The notes under the pieces: model-generated
Told to the model about the DNA's origin: nothing
Seen by the model: the letters and a program-made list of their open reading frames with translations, nothing else
The model's database searches: none
Shown: one piece after another, positions 48,890 through 57,026 of the stretch
Layout: each line of letters starts with the position of its first letter
Position numbering within the stretch: the stretch's first letter is position 1
Made by a program: the position numbers and the translations under genes
Source: Verrucomicrobiota bacterium
GTDB taxonomy: Bacteria; Verrucomicrobiota; Verrucomicrobiia; Limisphaerales; J093
Direction: 5' to 3'
Length of the DNA: 64,000 bases
Assembly (NCBI GenBank): GCA_012517065.1
Contig: JAAYVR010000123.1
Coordinates: 1 to 64,000 of the forward strand

Positions 48890-50320
48890 TCACTTTCTGA
48901 CAATCTCTTCCAAAAGCTGGACCGCGGCGTCCACGAGCATTTCTCCTGAACCAGGCGCACAACGCGAGCTCACCGGCTCGTAGTTGCCTTCGGCGTAGCT
49001 GCGCCGATCAGGCACGTAACCAATGTTGTCGTTGGCCAGCTCCACGACAAATGTCATCGGGAACGGAGACCGTTTCTTTATTGCAAGGCCGAGCTCAACG
49101 AATACCTCGCCCGGCAAACCAACCCACGCAAGCTCCCGCCCGATTGCGAGCACTTGCACCTCGGCGCGGATTTGGCCGGTTTCGCGTCGGGCGATATCGA
49201 TTATGCGCTGCGCCTTCACGAGCTTCATGAAGTTTCCGCCCTGATCGGTTTTTGTTGCTGCGAGAATCGCGCGGGCTTCGTCGATTTCCTCCTGGGTCGC
49301 CGACTGCACAGGCAATTCCGCGTACTTGCTGCTGCCTCGTACAGGTCCGGCTGGGACAGGGCGAAGGGACTTGCAGGCTTGCAGGACGGCTGCGCCAAGC
49401 ACCGTCGCAATGCGGTTCTGTTCGCCCGGTCCGGATTGCGGACAGGCCCAGTCGAAATCGACGTGGTTAATGTTGCCGCAGGTACCGTTTCCAACCAAGG
49501 TGATATGGTTGGTTCCTCGCCATCCGGCCAATGTGCGGTCGAGTGCTCCCGGCCAATCAGCGCTGTACTTCGTGCCGCCGGTGGTGTCGGTGTGCATTGC
49601 GAAGTTGACATAACTCGCAATGCATTTTGCCGGAATGTTCGAGTTGGGCGGGTCAACACACAGCACACACACCTCAGGGTCTGTTGGCCCGGCTGGCATT
49701 ACGATGTTCGGATTCAGTTTGCCCGGATTCCAGCCCACCGTCCCGTCGCGCATAAAATAGCGCCTGTTGAAAGCAAGGCCTTCGCACTTTCCCCGCGCCA
49801 CGCTCAGATTCACCTGTTGCACTCGTGCATTGGCAGCTCTTACCGCTTCTTCGATCAGTTCGGGCAAGCGGTCTGTGTACTCGACAGCCGCGGGCTTGAG
49901 ACCGCCAAACGCCTCGCCGTAAGCGCCGGCCGTGGCAAGTACCGGCCCGGTGTGAGTGTGCGTGGCGCTGATCAATACGTGATCAGCTTTGATGCCAATC
50001 GCCTGCTCGATGCGTTGCCGGGCACGGTCCGTAACAGCTCTGTCGATCTCGATCAAATCCAGTGCAACAAGCGCGATGCGATCGTTGCCGCTCTGGATCA
50101 CGAGCGCCCTTGCAAACAGCGGGTCGAGCACACCGTCAGCCCCGCGCTCGTGATAATAGCCCGCCAGCGGCAGTCCGAGCGGCGGGGTAATGTTGATGGC
50201 CGCAGCTCCAGCCATGAACTCGGCCGGGCGTGCCAGGTTGATTGAAGCGCTGATCATGACGGCAACGGCAGCGATTTTCAGCGAGTGCATACGTTTGTCA
50301 CGGTTGATTTCCACAGACAT
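48890..50320 (-). CDS. Exported neutral/alkaline ceramidase-like protein
   Basis: About 476 aa (or 466 from ATG 50290). Signal peptide IAAVAVMISASINLARPAEF. The body matches the N-terminal domain of neutral/alkaline non-lysosomal ceramidases and related hydrolases. It has AAAINITPPLGLPLAGYY, the zinc-binding LISATHTHTGPVL, then VNFAMHTDTTGGTKYSADWPG and GNGTCGNINHVDF. In this phylum such proteins are often annotated only as 'hypothetical', and their true amide or ester substrate is unknown. It lies 10 bases behind the PIG-L gene, suggesting one operon. Confidence 0.88.
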   Translation of the reverse strand: MSVEINRDKRMHSLKIAAVAVMISASINLARPAEFMAGAAAINITPPLGLPLAGYYHERGADGVLDPLFARALVIQSGNDRIALVALDLIEIDRAVTDRARQRIEQAIGIKADHVLISATHTHTGPVLATAGAYGEAFGGLKPAAVEYTDRLPELIEEAVRAANARVQQVNLSVARGKCEGLAFNRRYFMRDGTVGWNPGKLNPNIVMPAGPTDPEVCVLCVDPPNSNIPAKCIASYVNFAMHTDTTGGTKYSADWPGALDRTLAGWRGTNHITLVGNGTCGNINHVDFDWACPQSGPGEQNRIATVLGAAVLQACKSLRPVPAGPVRGSSKYAELPVQSATQEEIDEARAILAATKTDQGGNFMKLVKAQRIIDIARRETGQIRAEVQVLAIGRELAWVGLPGEVFVELGLAIKKRSPFPMTFVVELANDNIGYVPDRRSYAEGNYEPVSSRCAPGSGEMLVDAAVQLLEEIVRK

Positions 50321-50330
50321 GGTGTCAGGC

Positions 50331-51185
50331 TCATTGTTTGTTCGGCTGCGGCCGTGCCGCGGCGTATTTCCAATCCCGCTCCAACTCACGCTCGTATTGG
50401 CGGTTTACAAGGCAGTTTCTTCCGAGCGCCTCAACTAGCGGGTCATCGTCTTCGTCGCAAAACCCATAGTGCAAATGACGTCGCCATCCCTCGGCGAATC
50501 TAAACCGGCCTGAGAGTTTCCCCAGATCGCGGGCGAATGTCTCCATGGTTTGGAGGTACTGATTCATTCCCTGCGATGTGTCGAGCCAGTCCTGCTGGCT
50601 CTTGTGCATGGAGAGTGCTTGTAGCTTGATTGTATGAACATCAGTGGTGTTCACAAACAACCCCGGCGCGATCCGTTTTCGCAGCGGATCCCGCAAGCCA
50701 TGCGGCATCGCATGGTAAACTGTCACTTTGCCGTCCACGGGCGGCCGGGCTGGCGCAGTGCGAAAATTCCTCATGCCGCGGACAAAAGCTGCCGTTACAG
50801 CAAGGCGGCATGTGTTCGTGTGATCCTCCATGTAATCCTGCGGAGAAGGAACCAACAGGATCGAGGGGTTAACCTCGCGCACGATCGCGGCAAGCCGGCT
50901 TAACGTCTTTCTCTCGTAGTAAATCTCGAGGTCATCAACCAAACATGGGTGAAAAACTGCGCCCAACACCCGTGCTGCCTGTTGGCTTTCGCGCCGGCGT
51001 ATCGCGCGGATGCGCGCGATTGAATGTTCCTTGGTGCCGCACGATCCGCTGGCGATATTGAGGTAATGCGTTTCAAACCCGGCCTGCTTCAGCAGCACAA
51101 GCGTCCCGGCCATCATGAACTCGATGTCGTCGGGATGCGCGCCAATGGCCATGGCCGTGCGCGCTCGTGACAGACCACTTTGCAT
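50331..51185 (-). CDS. PIG-L/LmbE family deacetylase
   Basis: 284 aa. Zinc site AIGAHPDDIEFMMAGTLVLL at the start, the partner residues in VPSPQDYMEDHTNTCRLAV, and a C-terminal His in the HAMPHG region. The family removes N-acetyl groups from GlcNAc-containing small molecules or glycolipids in the cytoplasm. It is the first gene of a two-gene minus-strand unit with the ceramidase-like gene; both act on amide bonds, which hints at a shared pathway but does not prove it. Confidence 0.93.
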   Translation of the reverse strand: MQSGLSRARTAMAIGAHPDDIEFMMAGTLVLLKQAGFETHYLNIASGSCGTKEHSIARIRAIRRRESQQAARVLGAVFHPCLVDDLEIYYERKTLSRLAAIVREVNPSILLVPSPQDYMEDHTNTCRLAVTAAFVRGMRNFRTAPARPPVDGKVTVYHAMPHGLRDPLRKRIAPGLFVNTTDVHTIKLQALSMHKSQQDWLDTSQGMNQYLQTMETFARDLGKLSGRFRFAEGWRRHLHYGFCDEDDDPLVEALGRNCLVNRQYERELERDWKYAAARPQPNKQ

Positions 51186-51794
51186 GCGCTGACTTTCACA
51201 TCGAGAACAAACTGCGTCAATGATGCAGCGGTGGTCATGTATATTGAGCCAGCACGAAGTTCAGAGTTTAATGCCAGAAACCATTGCCCGGCTGAGTGAG
51301 TCGGATAAAGTGACAGGCTCGATGTTTGGGTCTTGCCCCTAATTACGGCGTGGCCTTGAAACTGTTCCTTGTTCCAATCGGCGGTTGCCGAAGTCTGTGG
51401 AGGAACCCCTCGGACGCTGATATGGGGACAGACACATTGTTTTCGGCCTCACGCCGATCTGGTTCCAGGCACGTTGTTTGTGCATGAAAACAAAGCGGCA
51501 GCAAGCTGCCGCACTCCAAGCGCTTCGCGCCTACCAACGCCCAACAGCAGCCACGGCAGCGCGTGAGAATGCATTGGGATCACCGCGCTCTGTCTTGCGG
51601 CAGAGTCGCAGGGCATATTTCGCAGCCTGGGGTGGCTGAGAGCTTGCACTATGGGGGCGCAGGAGCCGGGGCAATGCCTGTCAGGCGACTTTGGTTCCGG
51701 CCACGCCGCGCTGTAACAACACATGCGGGTCCGGAAATCTGGTCGCCTGGCCAGACCGTGACACCCAAGGCTTTGTTGCGGTGGGAGTTCCTGG
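51186..51794. repeat. Repeat-mosaic gap, no gene
   Basis: Bases ~51308-51570 repeat the mosaic of 18200-18430 in the same order and direction: 'gtgacaggctcgatgtttgggtcttgcccc', 'gttccttgttccaatcggcggttgccgaagtctgtggagg', 'gatatggggacagacacattgtt', 'gatctggttccaggcacgttgtttgtgc', and the hairpin 'gcggcagcaagctgccgc'. From 51730 on, a worn reverse copy of module A is visible ('tccggaaatctggtcgcctggccagaccgtgacacccaaggctt'). Nothing coding. Confidence 0.85.
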
Positions 51795-53147
51795 TTAGGA
51801 AGCTTTGGCGAGAGCGGCGCTGTGTTTGTGGATTTTGCGAACGGCTTCGATGATGTGATCCATGTCGTCGCGGCTACCGAGGAGGAGGTTTTGCGTCATG
51901 GCAACTGTTGTGTTGCAGACGAGGCGATTGCCTTTCAGCTCTTCGAAGCTTTCGCGATAGGCCTTGAGCCTTGCAGGGCTGAAAAGCCGTTTGAAGCCGC
52001 GCGAGTTGATTGCTTCGTCGAGCAAACCGTCGAAGTACTGTTCGTGATATCCGGCGCCGCATGGCACGCCTTCGGCGTTGAGGGCTCGGATGAATTTGTC
52101 GCGGCTGAGCCCGTTGAACTGGTCGGCGTCGTAGCGGAACGGGTAGAGGTGCCAGACTGGCTTGCTGTCTGCTGGGAGGCGGACTGTTTGGATGCCCGGG
52201 ATGGTTTTGAGTCCTTCAGTGAGATGTTGGGCGTGGGCGCGGCGGATTTCAGTTTCTTGGATGAGTTTATCGAACTGCTGCATGAGGATGACGGCCTGGA
52301 ACTGTTGCATGCGGTAGTTGCTGCCGCGCGTGAAATACGGTCTGGGGCCTTTGAAGTTGCCGTAGGCCCTGCCGCAATTGTGGAACGCCTGGCAACGATC
52401 GAGGAGATCGTCGCTGTCTCCGGTTACGGCGCCGCCTTCGCCGGATGGGAGATGCTTGGAATTCTGGAAGCTGAAACAGCCGAGGTCGCCAAGCACGCCG
52501 CATTTGCGGCCTTTGTATTCGGCGAGCCACGCCTGGCAGGCATCTTCGATTACTGCGAGTTTGTGTTTTCGGGCGATTTCGTTGATTGGGTCCATATCGC
52601 ATGGGAGACCGTAGATATGGACGGGCAAAATGGCGCGGGTGCGGTCGGTGATGCGGCTTTCGATTGAAGCCGGGTCGATGGTCAGGGTTGCCGGGTCAGT
52701 GTCTGCGAACACCGGCAGGGCCTTGTTGATCAGCACTGCGTTGTAAGTGGCTATGAAAGTGAACGGCGATACTATCACTTCATCGCCGGCGTCAACGTCG
52801 AGAACGTGCAGGCTGACGAGCAGAGCGGTTGTGCCGCTGGCGGTTGCGAGGCACCGTTTGGCGCCTATGAGTTTGGCATAAGCCTGTTCGAATTCCTCGA
52901 CGTGCTCGCCCGCGCCTCTGAACCACCGGCCGCTTCTGAGGACTTCGATTACGGCAGGTTCCCACGATTGGCGCCATGTTGGCCAGCCGGGCCAGCTTCC
53001 CTTGTGCACGGGTGTGCCGCCGAGCATGGCCGGTTTGTCGGCCTCAGCAGACATTACCATTGGCGCCTTGCTGCCGAGGAATGCCACGGCAGCGGAACCT
53101 ACAGCAGCGTGGTGGATGAACGAACGACGGTTGAGTTGATCTTTCAT
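51795..53147 (-). CDS. DegT/DnrJ/EryC1/StrS-family aminotransferase-like protein with Tat leader
   Basis: 450 aa. Unusual for this PLP-enzyme family, it starts with a twin-arginine export leader (QLNRRSFIHHAAVGSAAVAFLG). The PLP fold follows: GAKRCLATASGTTALLVSL, VIVSPFTFIATYNAVL, HIYGLPCDMDPI, AVIEDACQAWLAEY, and the Schiff-base lysine in CFSFQNSKHLPSGEGGA. Family members transfer amino groups to keto-sugars in the cytoplasm. An exported one is odd and may act on another substrate. Start ATG 53147 is clear. It stands alone after a repeat gap. Confidence 0.9.
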   Translation of the reverse strand: MKDQLNRRSFIHHAAVGSAAVAFLGSKAPMVMSAEADKPAMLGGTPVHKGSWPGWPTWRQSWEPAVIEVLRSGRWFRGAGEHVEEFEQAYAKLIGAKRCLATASGTTALLVSLHVLDVDAGDEVIVSPFTFIATYNAVLINKALPVFADTDPATLTIDPASIESRITDRTRAILPVHIYGLPCDMDPINEIARKHKLAVIEDACQAWLAEYKGRKCGVLGDLGCFSFQNSKHLPSGEGGAVTGDSDDLLDRCQAFHNCGRAYGNFKGPRPYFTRGSNYRMQQFQAVILMQQFDKLIQETEIRRAHAQHLTEGLKTIPGIQTVRLPADSKPVWHLYPFRYDADQFNGLSRDKFIRALNAEGVPCGAGYHEQYFDGLLDEAINSRGFKRLFSPARLKAYRESFEELKGNRLVCNTTVAMTQNLLLGSRDDMDHIIEAVRKIHKHSAALAKAS

Positions 53148-53774
53148 ATTGCTCTACGGAGTGGGTTGAACTTTCGCCGGGCGCCAGACTGTTTCAGAAC
53201 CGGGCACGGTTCATCATGCGATTCGACATGCACGGAGCGCCTGTTCATATGGGCACAGTTTGCCCTTTGCGTGGGACATGGTCAAGGCATCTCAGTGCTT
53301 CAGCACGGGCGCGGGTTGATGTCGTTCGCAGATTCCGGAGCGCGATGCATTTTCAGCATCTTGTTGTCTTTGTCGAAACCTGATTGAAATCTTTATCGAA
53401 GAGCTTGCTGCAACCTTGGCGTTCCGCCTGAAGGCGGATTCCTGGTGCGCCGCAGGCCACATCAACCAATGCTTGTCGTGGCCGATCGCGCTCAGAGTTC
53501 CTCTTTTGCGCGGGGATGTTGGGGGCTTCTGTCTCGATTCTGGCTCACAACGGTATGGGTTTGGTCGGCGCATTTGCCGCCGCGGTTGGAACAAGCAAGA
53601 GAGCTGAACTTGCGACTGCTGACATCGAGTTCAAGCTGTTGGGAGAGTGGATGAAAATCGACTGGCTGAAACAGGCAGTCAACGTCAATCATTCCCCGCA
53701 GACAGCGGCAGCCAAGAGTTTTGGTGTGCCTGTAGTATGTGGGGCTATTGGGGCGTTGGCTGGATTTGCGAACC
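53148..53774. other. Gene-free divergent region before maf
   Basis: No convincing gene on either strand. ORFs 53516..53854 and 53492..54031 are shadows of maf or by-products. One small perfect palindrome, CCGCCT-ga-AGGCGG, is at 53424-53437. None of the CTGTCCCC or CCGGAAATC modules is here. Promoters for the long plus-strand run starting with maf and for the divergent aminotransferase gene should lie here, but I cannot point to clear boxes. Confidence 0.45.
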
Positions 53775-54392
53775 ATGGATCGAATTTCGTTGGTGTTGGC
53801 TTCGAGATCGCCTCGTCGGCAGGAACTGCTGAGGCGAGCGGGACTGGATTTTGAAGTGGTAACCGCTCCCGTAGAGGAACGAGATGACGAAGAATTAACG
53901 GGGCGTGAGCTGGCCCTTCTGAATGCATACAGGAAAGCGGTATCCGTTGCTCGGCGTTTGCCGGGCCGGTTGGTGCTTGGCGCAGACACGGTGGTTTGTC
54001 TGGGCACGAGGAAGTTGGGGAAACCGTGCAATTTGGATGAGGCGGTCCGGATGCTCGAACAACTTCAGGGCAGGACACATCATGTCATTACTGGTGTTGC
54101 TCTTATCAGGCTCGAGAGTGGGGAGGAGCGTGTGTTTGCGGAAACCACGCATGTGACATTCCGGCCTTTGGCGCGTTCGGAGATTGAAGCTTACATCGCG
54201 AGGGTGAACCCTCTGGACAAGGCCGGTGCATACGCGATTCAAGAGCATGGTGAGATGCTTGTAGCGGGGATTGACGGTTCGTATTCGAACGTTGTGGGGT
54301 TGCCGATGGAACGGCTGCTGGAGGAGCTGAAGCGTTGGGGGGGCATTGACTGTTTGATGTTGGGACGAAAGCGGGTATTATCGCGGGCATGA
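53775..54392 (+). CDS. maf: Maf-family nucleoside triphosphate pyrophosphatase
   Basis: About 205 aa. The opening motif is LVLASRSPRRQELLRRAGLDFEVV and the conserved metal/nucleotide segment is LVLGADTVVCLG. KPCNLDEAVRMLEQLQGRTHHVITGVAL follows, and the C-terminal KAGAYAIQEHG...VVGLPMERL. Maf enzymes hydrolyse non-canonical or modified dTTP/UTP-type nucleotides and are linked to cell division control. The track start at 53739 adds 12 codons without homology; ATG 53775 is used. Its stop overlaps the next start (ATGA), beginning a run of eight closely packed genes. Confidence 0.95.
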   Translation: MDRISLVLASRSPRRQELLRRAGLDFEVVTAPVEERDDEELTGRELALLNAYRKAVSVARRLPGRLVLGADTVVCLGTRKLGKPCNLDEAVRMLEQLQGRTHHVITGVALIRLESGEERVFAETTHVTFRPLARSEIEAYIARVNPLDKAGAYAIQEHGEMLVAGIDGSYSNVVGLPMERLLEELKRWGGIDCLMLGRKRVLSRA

Positions 54393-54799
54393 ACAGAGTA
54401 CGGCGGCTGTTGCACACACGGTATCGGGTAAACGATCTCGAACGGAGCGTTCGGTTTTACCGGGAGGTTCTCGGTTTGATCGAAGTCCAGAGGCACAAGT
54501 CACCTCGGGGATCTGAACTTGTTTTTCTGAAGGCGCCGGAGAGCGAGGAACTGATTGAACTCTGCCATTATCCGGCGAGCGGTCCGGTGCAGGTGCAACC
54601 GGACCTTACCCATCTTGCTTTCGAGGTGGAGAGCCTCGATGAGTTCGGCAAACACCTTGCCAAATTCGGGCTCAGGTACAGCGACGGTCCTCATTTACGC
54701 GATGACGGGAGCGGGTTTGCGTTTGTTGACGCTCCCGAGGGATATGAAATCGAGCTGATGCAACCTGCCACGCAGATGTTGCTGGCAGGGAACAAGTGA
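54389..54799 (+). CDS. gloA: Lactoylglutathione lyase-like protein (glyoxalase I family)
   Basis: 136 aa, one VOC-fold unit pair. Metal-ligand pattern of glyoxalase I: His in RLLHTRYRV, Glu in IELCHYP, His in DLTHLAFEV, Glu in GYEIELMQ. VNDLERSVRFYREVLGL is the typical first helix. It isomerises the methylglyoxal-thiol adduct as a detoxification step. The thiol used in this organism is not evident. Translationally coupled to maf. Confidence 0.9.
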   Translation: MNRVRRLLHTRYRVNDLERSVRFYREVLGLIEVQRHKSPRGSELVFLKAPESEELIELCHYPASGPVQVQPDLTHLAFEVESLDEFGKHLAKFGLRYSDGPHLRDDGSGFAFVDAPEGYEIELMQPATQMLLAGNK

Positions 54800-54885
54800 A
54801 TCTGTTGCATTCACATCGGCGGGAATCGTGTCGCAGGGCGGGCTTTCGGGAACATCACTGAAGTGGCTGACATGAAGACGATCAG

Positions 54886-55752
54886 ATGATTCAGGAGCGA
54901 GCTGACAGAATGCATTGGCAGGCGCGCAGCCATCGGTTTGATTTTCCGCGGCCGGCGCTGGTGATGGGGATTTTGAATGTGACACCCGACTCGTTTTCGG
55001 ACGGCGGGAAGTACTTCGATGTTAGTGCCGCTGTAGAGCGGGCGCGGGAGATGGTTGCGGAGGGTGCGGAGATAGTGGACATAGGCGGGGAATCGAGCCG
55101 TCCGTTTTCAACGCCGGTTGATGAGGCAGAAGAACTCCGGCGAGTGATGCCTGTGATCGAGCGGCTTGTTGGGAGCGTGCCGGTGGCTTTGTCGATTGAC
55201 ACTCGCAAACCTCGTGTGGCGAGGGCCGCTCTTGAAGCCGGGGCGAGCATTGTAAATGACATCGAAGCCAACCGTGATGATCCCGAGATGTGGGAGGTGG
55301 TGGCCAGGTACGGTGCCGGGTATGTTTGCGTTCACATGCAGGGGACGCCCGAGAACATGCAGCAGAATCCTCACTATACGGATGTGGTGGGTGAGGTGGG
55401 TGAATTTTTTGAGGATCGGCTCGGGCGGCTGATGAGCGTGGGAGTTGCTTCTGAACAGGTGGTGTTGGATCCCGGGATTGGGTTTGGGAAGACTGTGGAG
55501 CACAATTTGCAGTTGCTGGCGGGTTTGGATTCCTATAGAAGGTTTTTACGGCCTTTGTTGATTGGCGTATCGCGGAAATCATTTATTGGCAGGCTGCTTG
55601 GAGTGGATGTTGACAAGCGGCTGGCGGCGTCGCTGGCGTGCGCGGTTTGGTCGCGATGGTTGGGCGTTGAGATTGTGCGAACTCACGATGTGGCCGCCAC
55701 GTTGCAGGCGCTTCGAATGACCGAAGCTTTGCTGGGCGAAAAAAGAAGATGA
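54886..55752 (+). CDS. folP: Dihydropteroate synthase
   Basis: 288 aa (or 280 from ATG 54910). TIM-barrel signature motifs are VMGILNVTPDSFSDGGKYFD, IVDIGGESSRPFSTPV, INDI-equivalent SIVNDIEANRDD, and IGVSRKSFIGRLL. It joins p-aminobenzoate to the pterin in folate synthesis and is the sulfonamide target. In the second loop the usual ESTRPG reads ESSRPFS, a change next to a substrate-contact loop. The stop overlaps the cdaA start. Confidence 0.96.
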   Translation: MIQERADRMHWQARSHRFDFPRPALVMGILNVTPDSFSDGGKYFDVSAAVERAREMVAEGAEIVDIGGESSRPFSTPVDEAEELRRVMPVIERLVGSVPVALSIDTRKPRVARAALEAGASIVNDIEANRDDPEMWEVVARYGAGYVCVHMQGTPENMQQNPHYTDVVGEVGEFFEDRLGRLMSVGVASEQVVLDPGIGFGKTVEHNLQLLAGLDSYRRFLRPLLIGVSRKSFIGRLLGVDVDKRLAASLACAVWSRWLGVEIVRTHDVAATLQALRMTEALLGEKRR

Positions 55753-56588
55753 ATTGGGTTCGGGACAACTGGCGAGCGTTTGTGGAGATTCTCCTGCTTG
55801 CTGCGGGGATTTACTACTGCATCAGGCTCGTGCGGGGGACGCGTGGGGCGCCGGTTGTGCTTGGATTTCTGCTTGTGATGTTGGTGCTGACGTCGTTGAC
55901 GCTTGCGTTGAATTTGGAGGTTTTGCGGCTGCTGCTTCGGAATTTTTTGGCCTTTTTTGCTATTGCGGTCATTGTGATTTTCCAGCCGGAGGTGCGCCGT
56001 ATTTTTGCGAATCTCGGCAGCCTGCCGTTTTTTGCCAGTGCGCGAGAGACGCGGCAGAACATTGAAGTTTTGATCAAGACGGTGGAACGGCTGTCCGATG
56101 TGCGGATTGGCATGCTGGTGGCGATTGAACAGACCATACAGTTGCAGGACGTGGTCGAGTCCGGAGTACCTGTGGATTGTGTGGCGACGCCGGAGATACT
56201 TGAGACGATATTTTTCCCGAACAACGCGATGCACGACGGTGGTGTGATCATACAGGGGGACAGGATTGCGTACGCAGCATGCATTTTTCCATTGACACAG
56301 AAACCGGGGCTGAGTGCGTCGCTGGGTACGCGGCATCGTGCTGCGATCGGGCTGAGTGAAGAAACGGACGCTGTGGTGGTGGTTGTGTCGGAGGAGACAG
56401 GCGCCATTTCGTATGCGCACAAGGGCGAGCTGGTGCGGAATGTGTCGATCGAACAACTTCGGGATTTTCTGACATCGGTGCTTGTTCATGCGCCGCCGCC
56501 TCGTGGGGTGGTTGAATGGGTGCGTTCGCTGTTTGGCCGGTCAGCGGTGCATGCGGGTTTGCCTGCCAACACGAAACCTGGTTCTTGA
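55749..56588 (+). CDS. cdaA: Diadenylate cyclase CdaA (membrane-bound)
   Basis: 279 aa. Three N-terminal membrane helices (FVEILLLAAGIYYCI, PVVLGFLLVMLVLTSL, NFLAFFAIAVIVIF) precede a DAC (DisA_N) domain. The catalytic motifs are HDGGVII (Asp163-Gly164-Gly165) and Arg195-His196-Arg197 (GTRHRAAIGLS). The first is normally DGA, so Gly replaces Ala. It makes cyclic di-AMP, a signal controlling osmotic and cell-wall balance. CdaR and GlmM follow, as in the classical cluster of Firmicutes. Confidence 0.95.
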   Translation: MNWVRDNWRAFVEILLLAAGIYYCIRLVRGTRGAPVVLGFLLVMLVLTSLTLALNLEVLRLLLRNFLAFFAIAVIVIFQPEVRRIFANLGSLPFFASARETRQNIEVLIKTVERLSDVRIGMLVAIEQTIQLQDVVESGVPVDCVATPEILETIFFPNNAMHDGGVIIQGDRIAYAACIFPLTQKPGLSASLGTRHRAAIGLSEETDAVVVVVSEETGAISYAHKGELVRNVSIEQLRDFLTSVLVHAPPPRGVVEWVRSLFGRSAVHAGLPANTKPGS

Positions 56589-56594
56589 GATTCC

Positions 56595-57026
56595 ATGCGT
56601 TTGCCGCCATTTGTCACACGGAACGTTGGTTGGAAGCTGGTTTCGATTGCTCTAGCGACGCTGGTTTGGTTGAGCTTGAGGTCTGGTGTGCCCGGCCGTT
56701 TGAGGCATGGGGGGACAGTAAGCTTGCCAAGGCAGGAAGTGAGTTTGCTGAAGTCGCCAAGTGACACGCGCCAGTTTCGGATTGAACCGGCGGCTGTGGA
56801 CATAATCGTCGGTGGTGAGGCGGAGGTGTTGGAGAGGATGCAACCGGAGGATTTGACGGTGTTTGTTCGCATGGGTAGGGGGACATTGCCGCCATCGACG
56901 CCTCAGCCGGTGCAGGTGCATGCGCCGGCTGGTGTGACGGTGCTGGCGATCAATCCCCCCGAGGTAACGATCAGTCTTGCGGGCACGCACCCGGCGGTCA
57001 GTGCTGCGCAACAAGACAAGCCATGA
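56595..57026 (+). CDS. cdaR: YbbR-domain regulator, CdaR-like, short form
   Basis: 143 aa. One N-terminal membrane helix (NVGWKLVSIALATLVWLSL), then about one YbbR beta domain (FRIEPAAVDIIVGGEAEVLERM, LAINPPEVTISLAGT). Typical CdaR proteins carry three or four YbbR domains, so this is a reduced version. It is thought to sit outside the membrane and adjust CdaA. Its stop overlaps the glmM start. Confidence 0.85.
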   Translation: MRLPPFVTRNVGWKLVSIALATLVWLSLRSGVPGRLRHGGTVSLPRQEVSLLKSPSDTRQFRIEPAAVDIIVGGEAEVLERMQPEDLTVFVRMGRGTLPPSTPQPVQVHAPAGVTVLAINPPEVTISLAGTHPAVSAAQQDKP

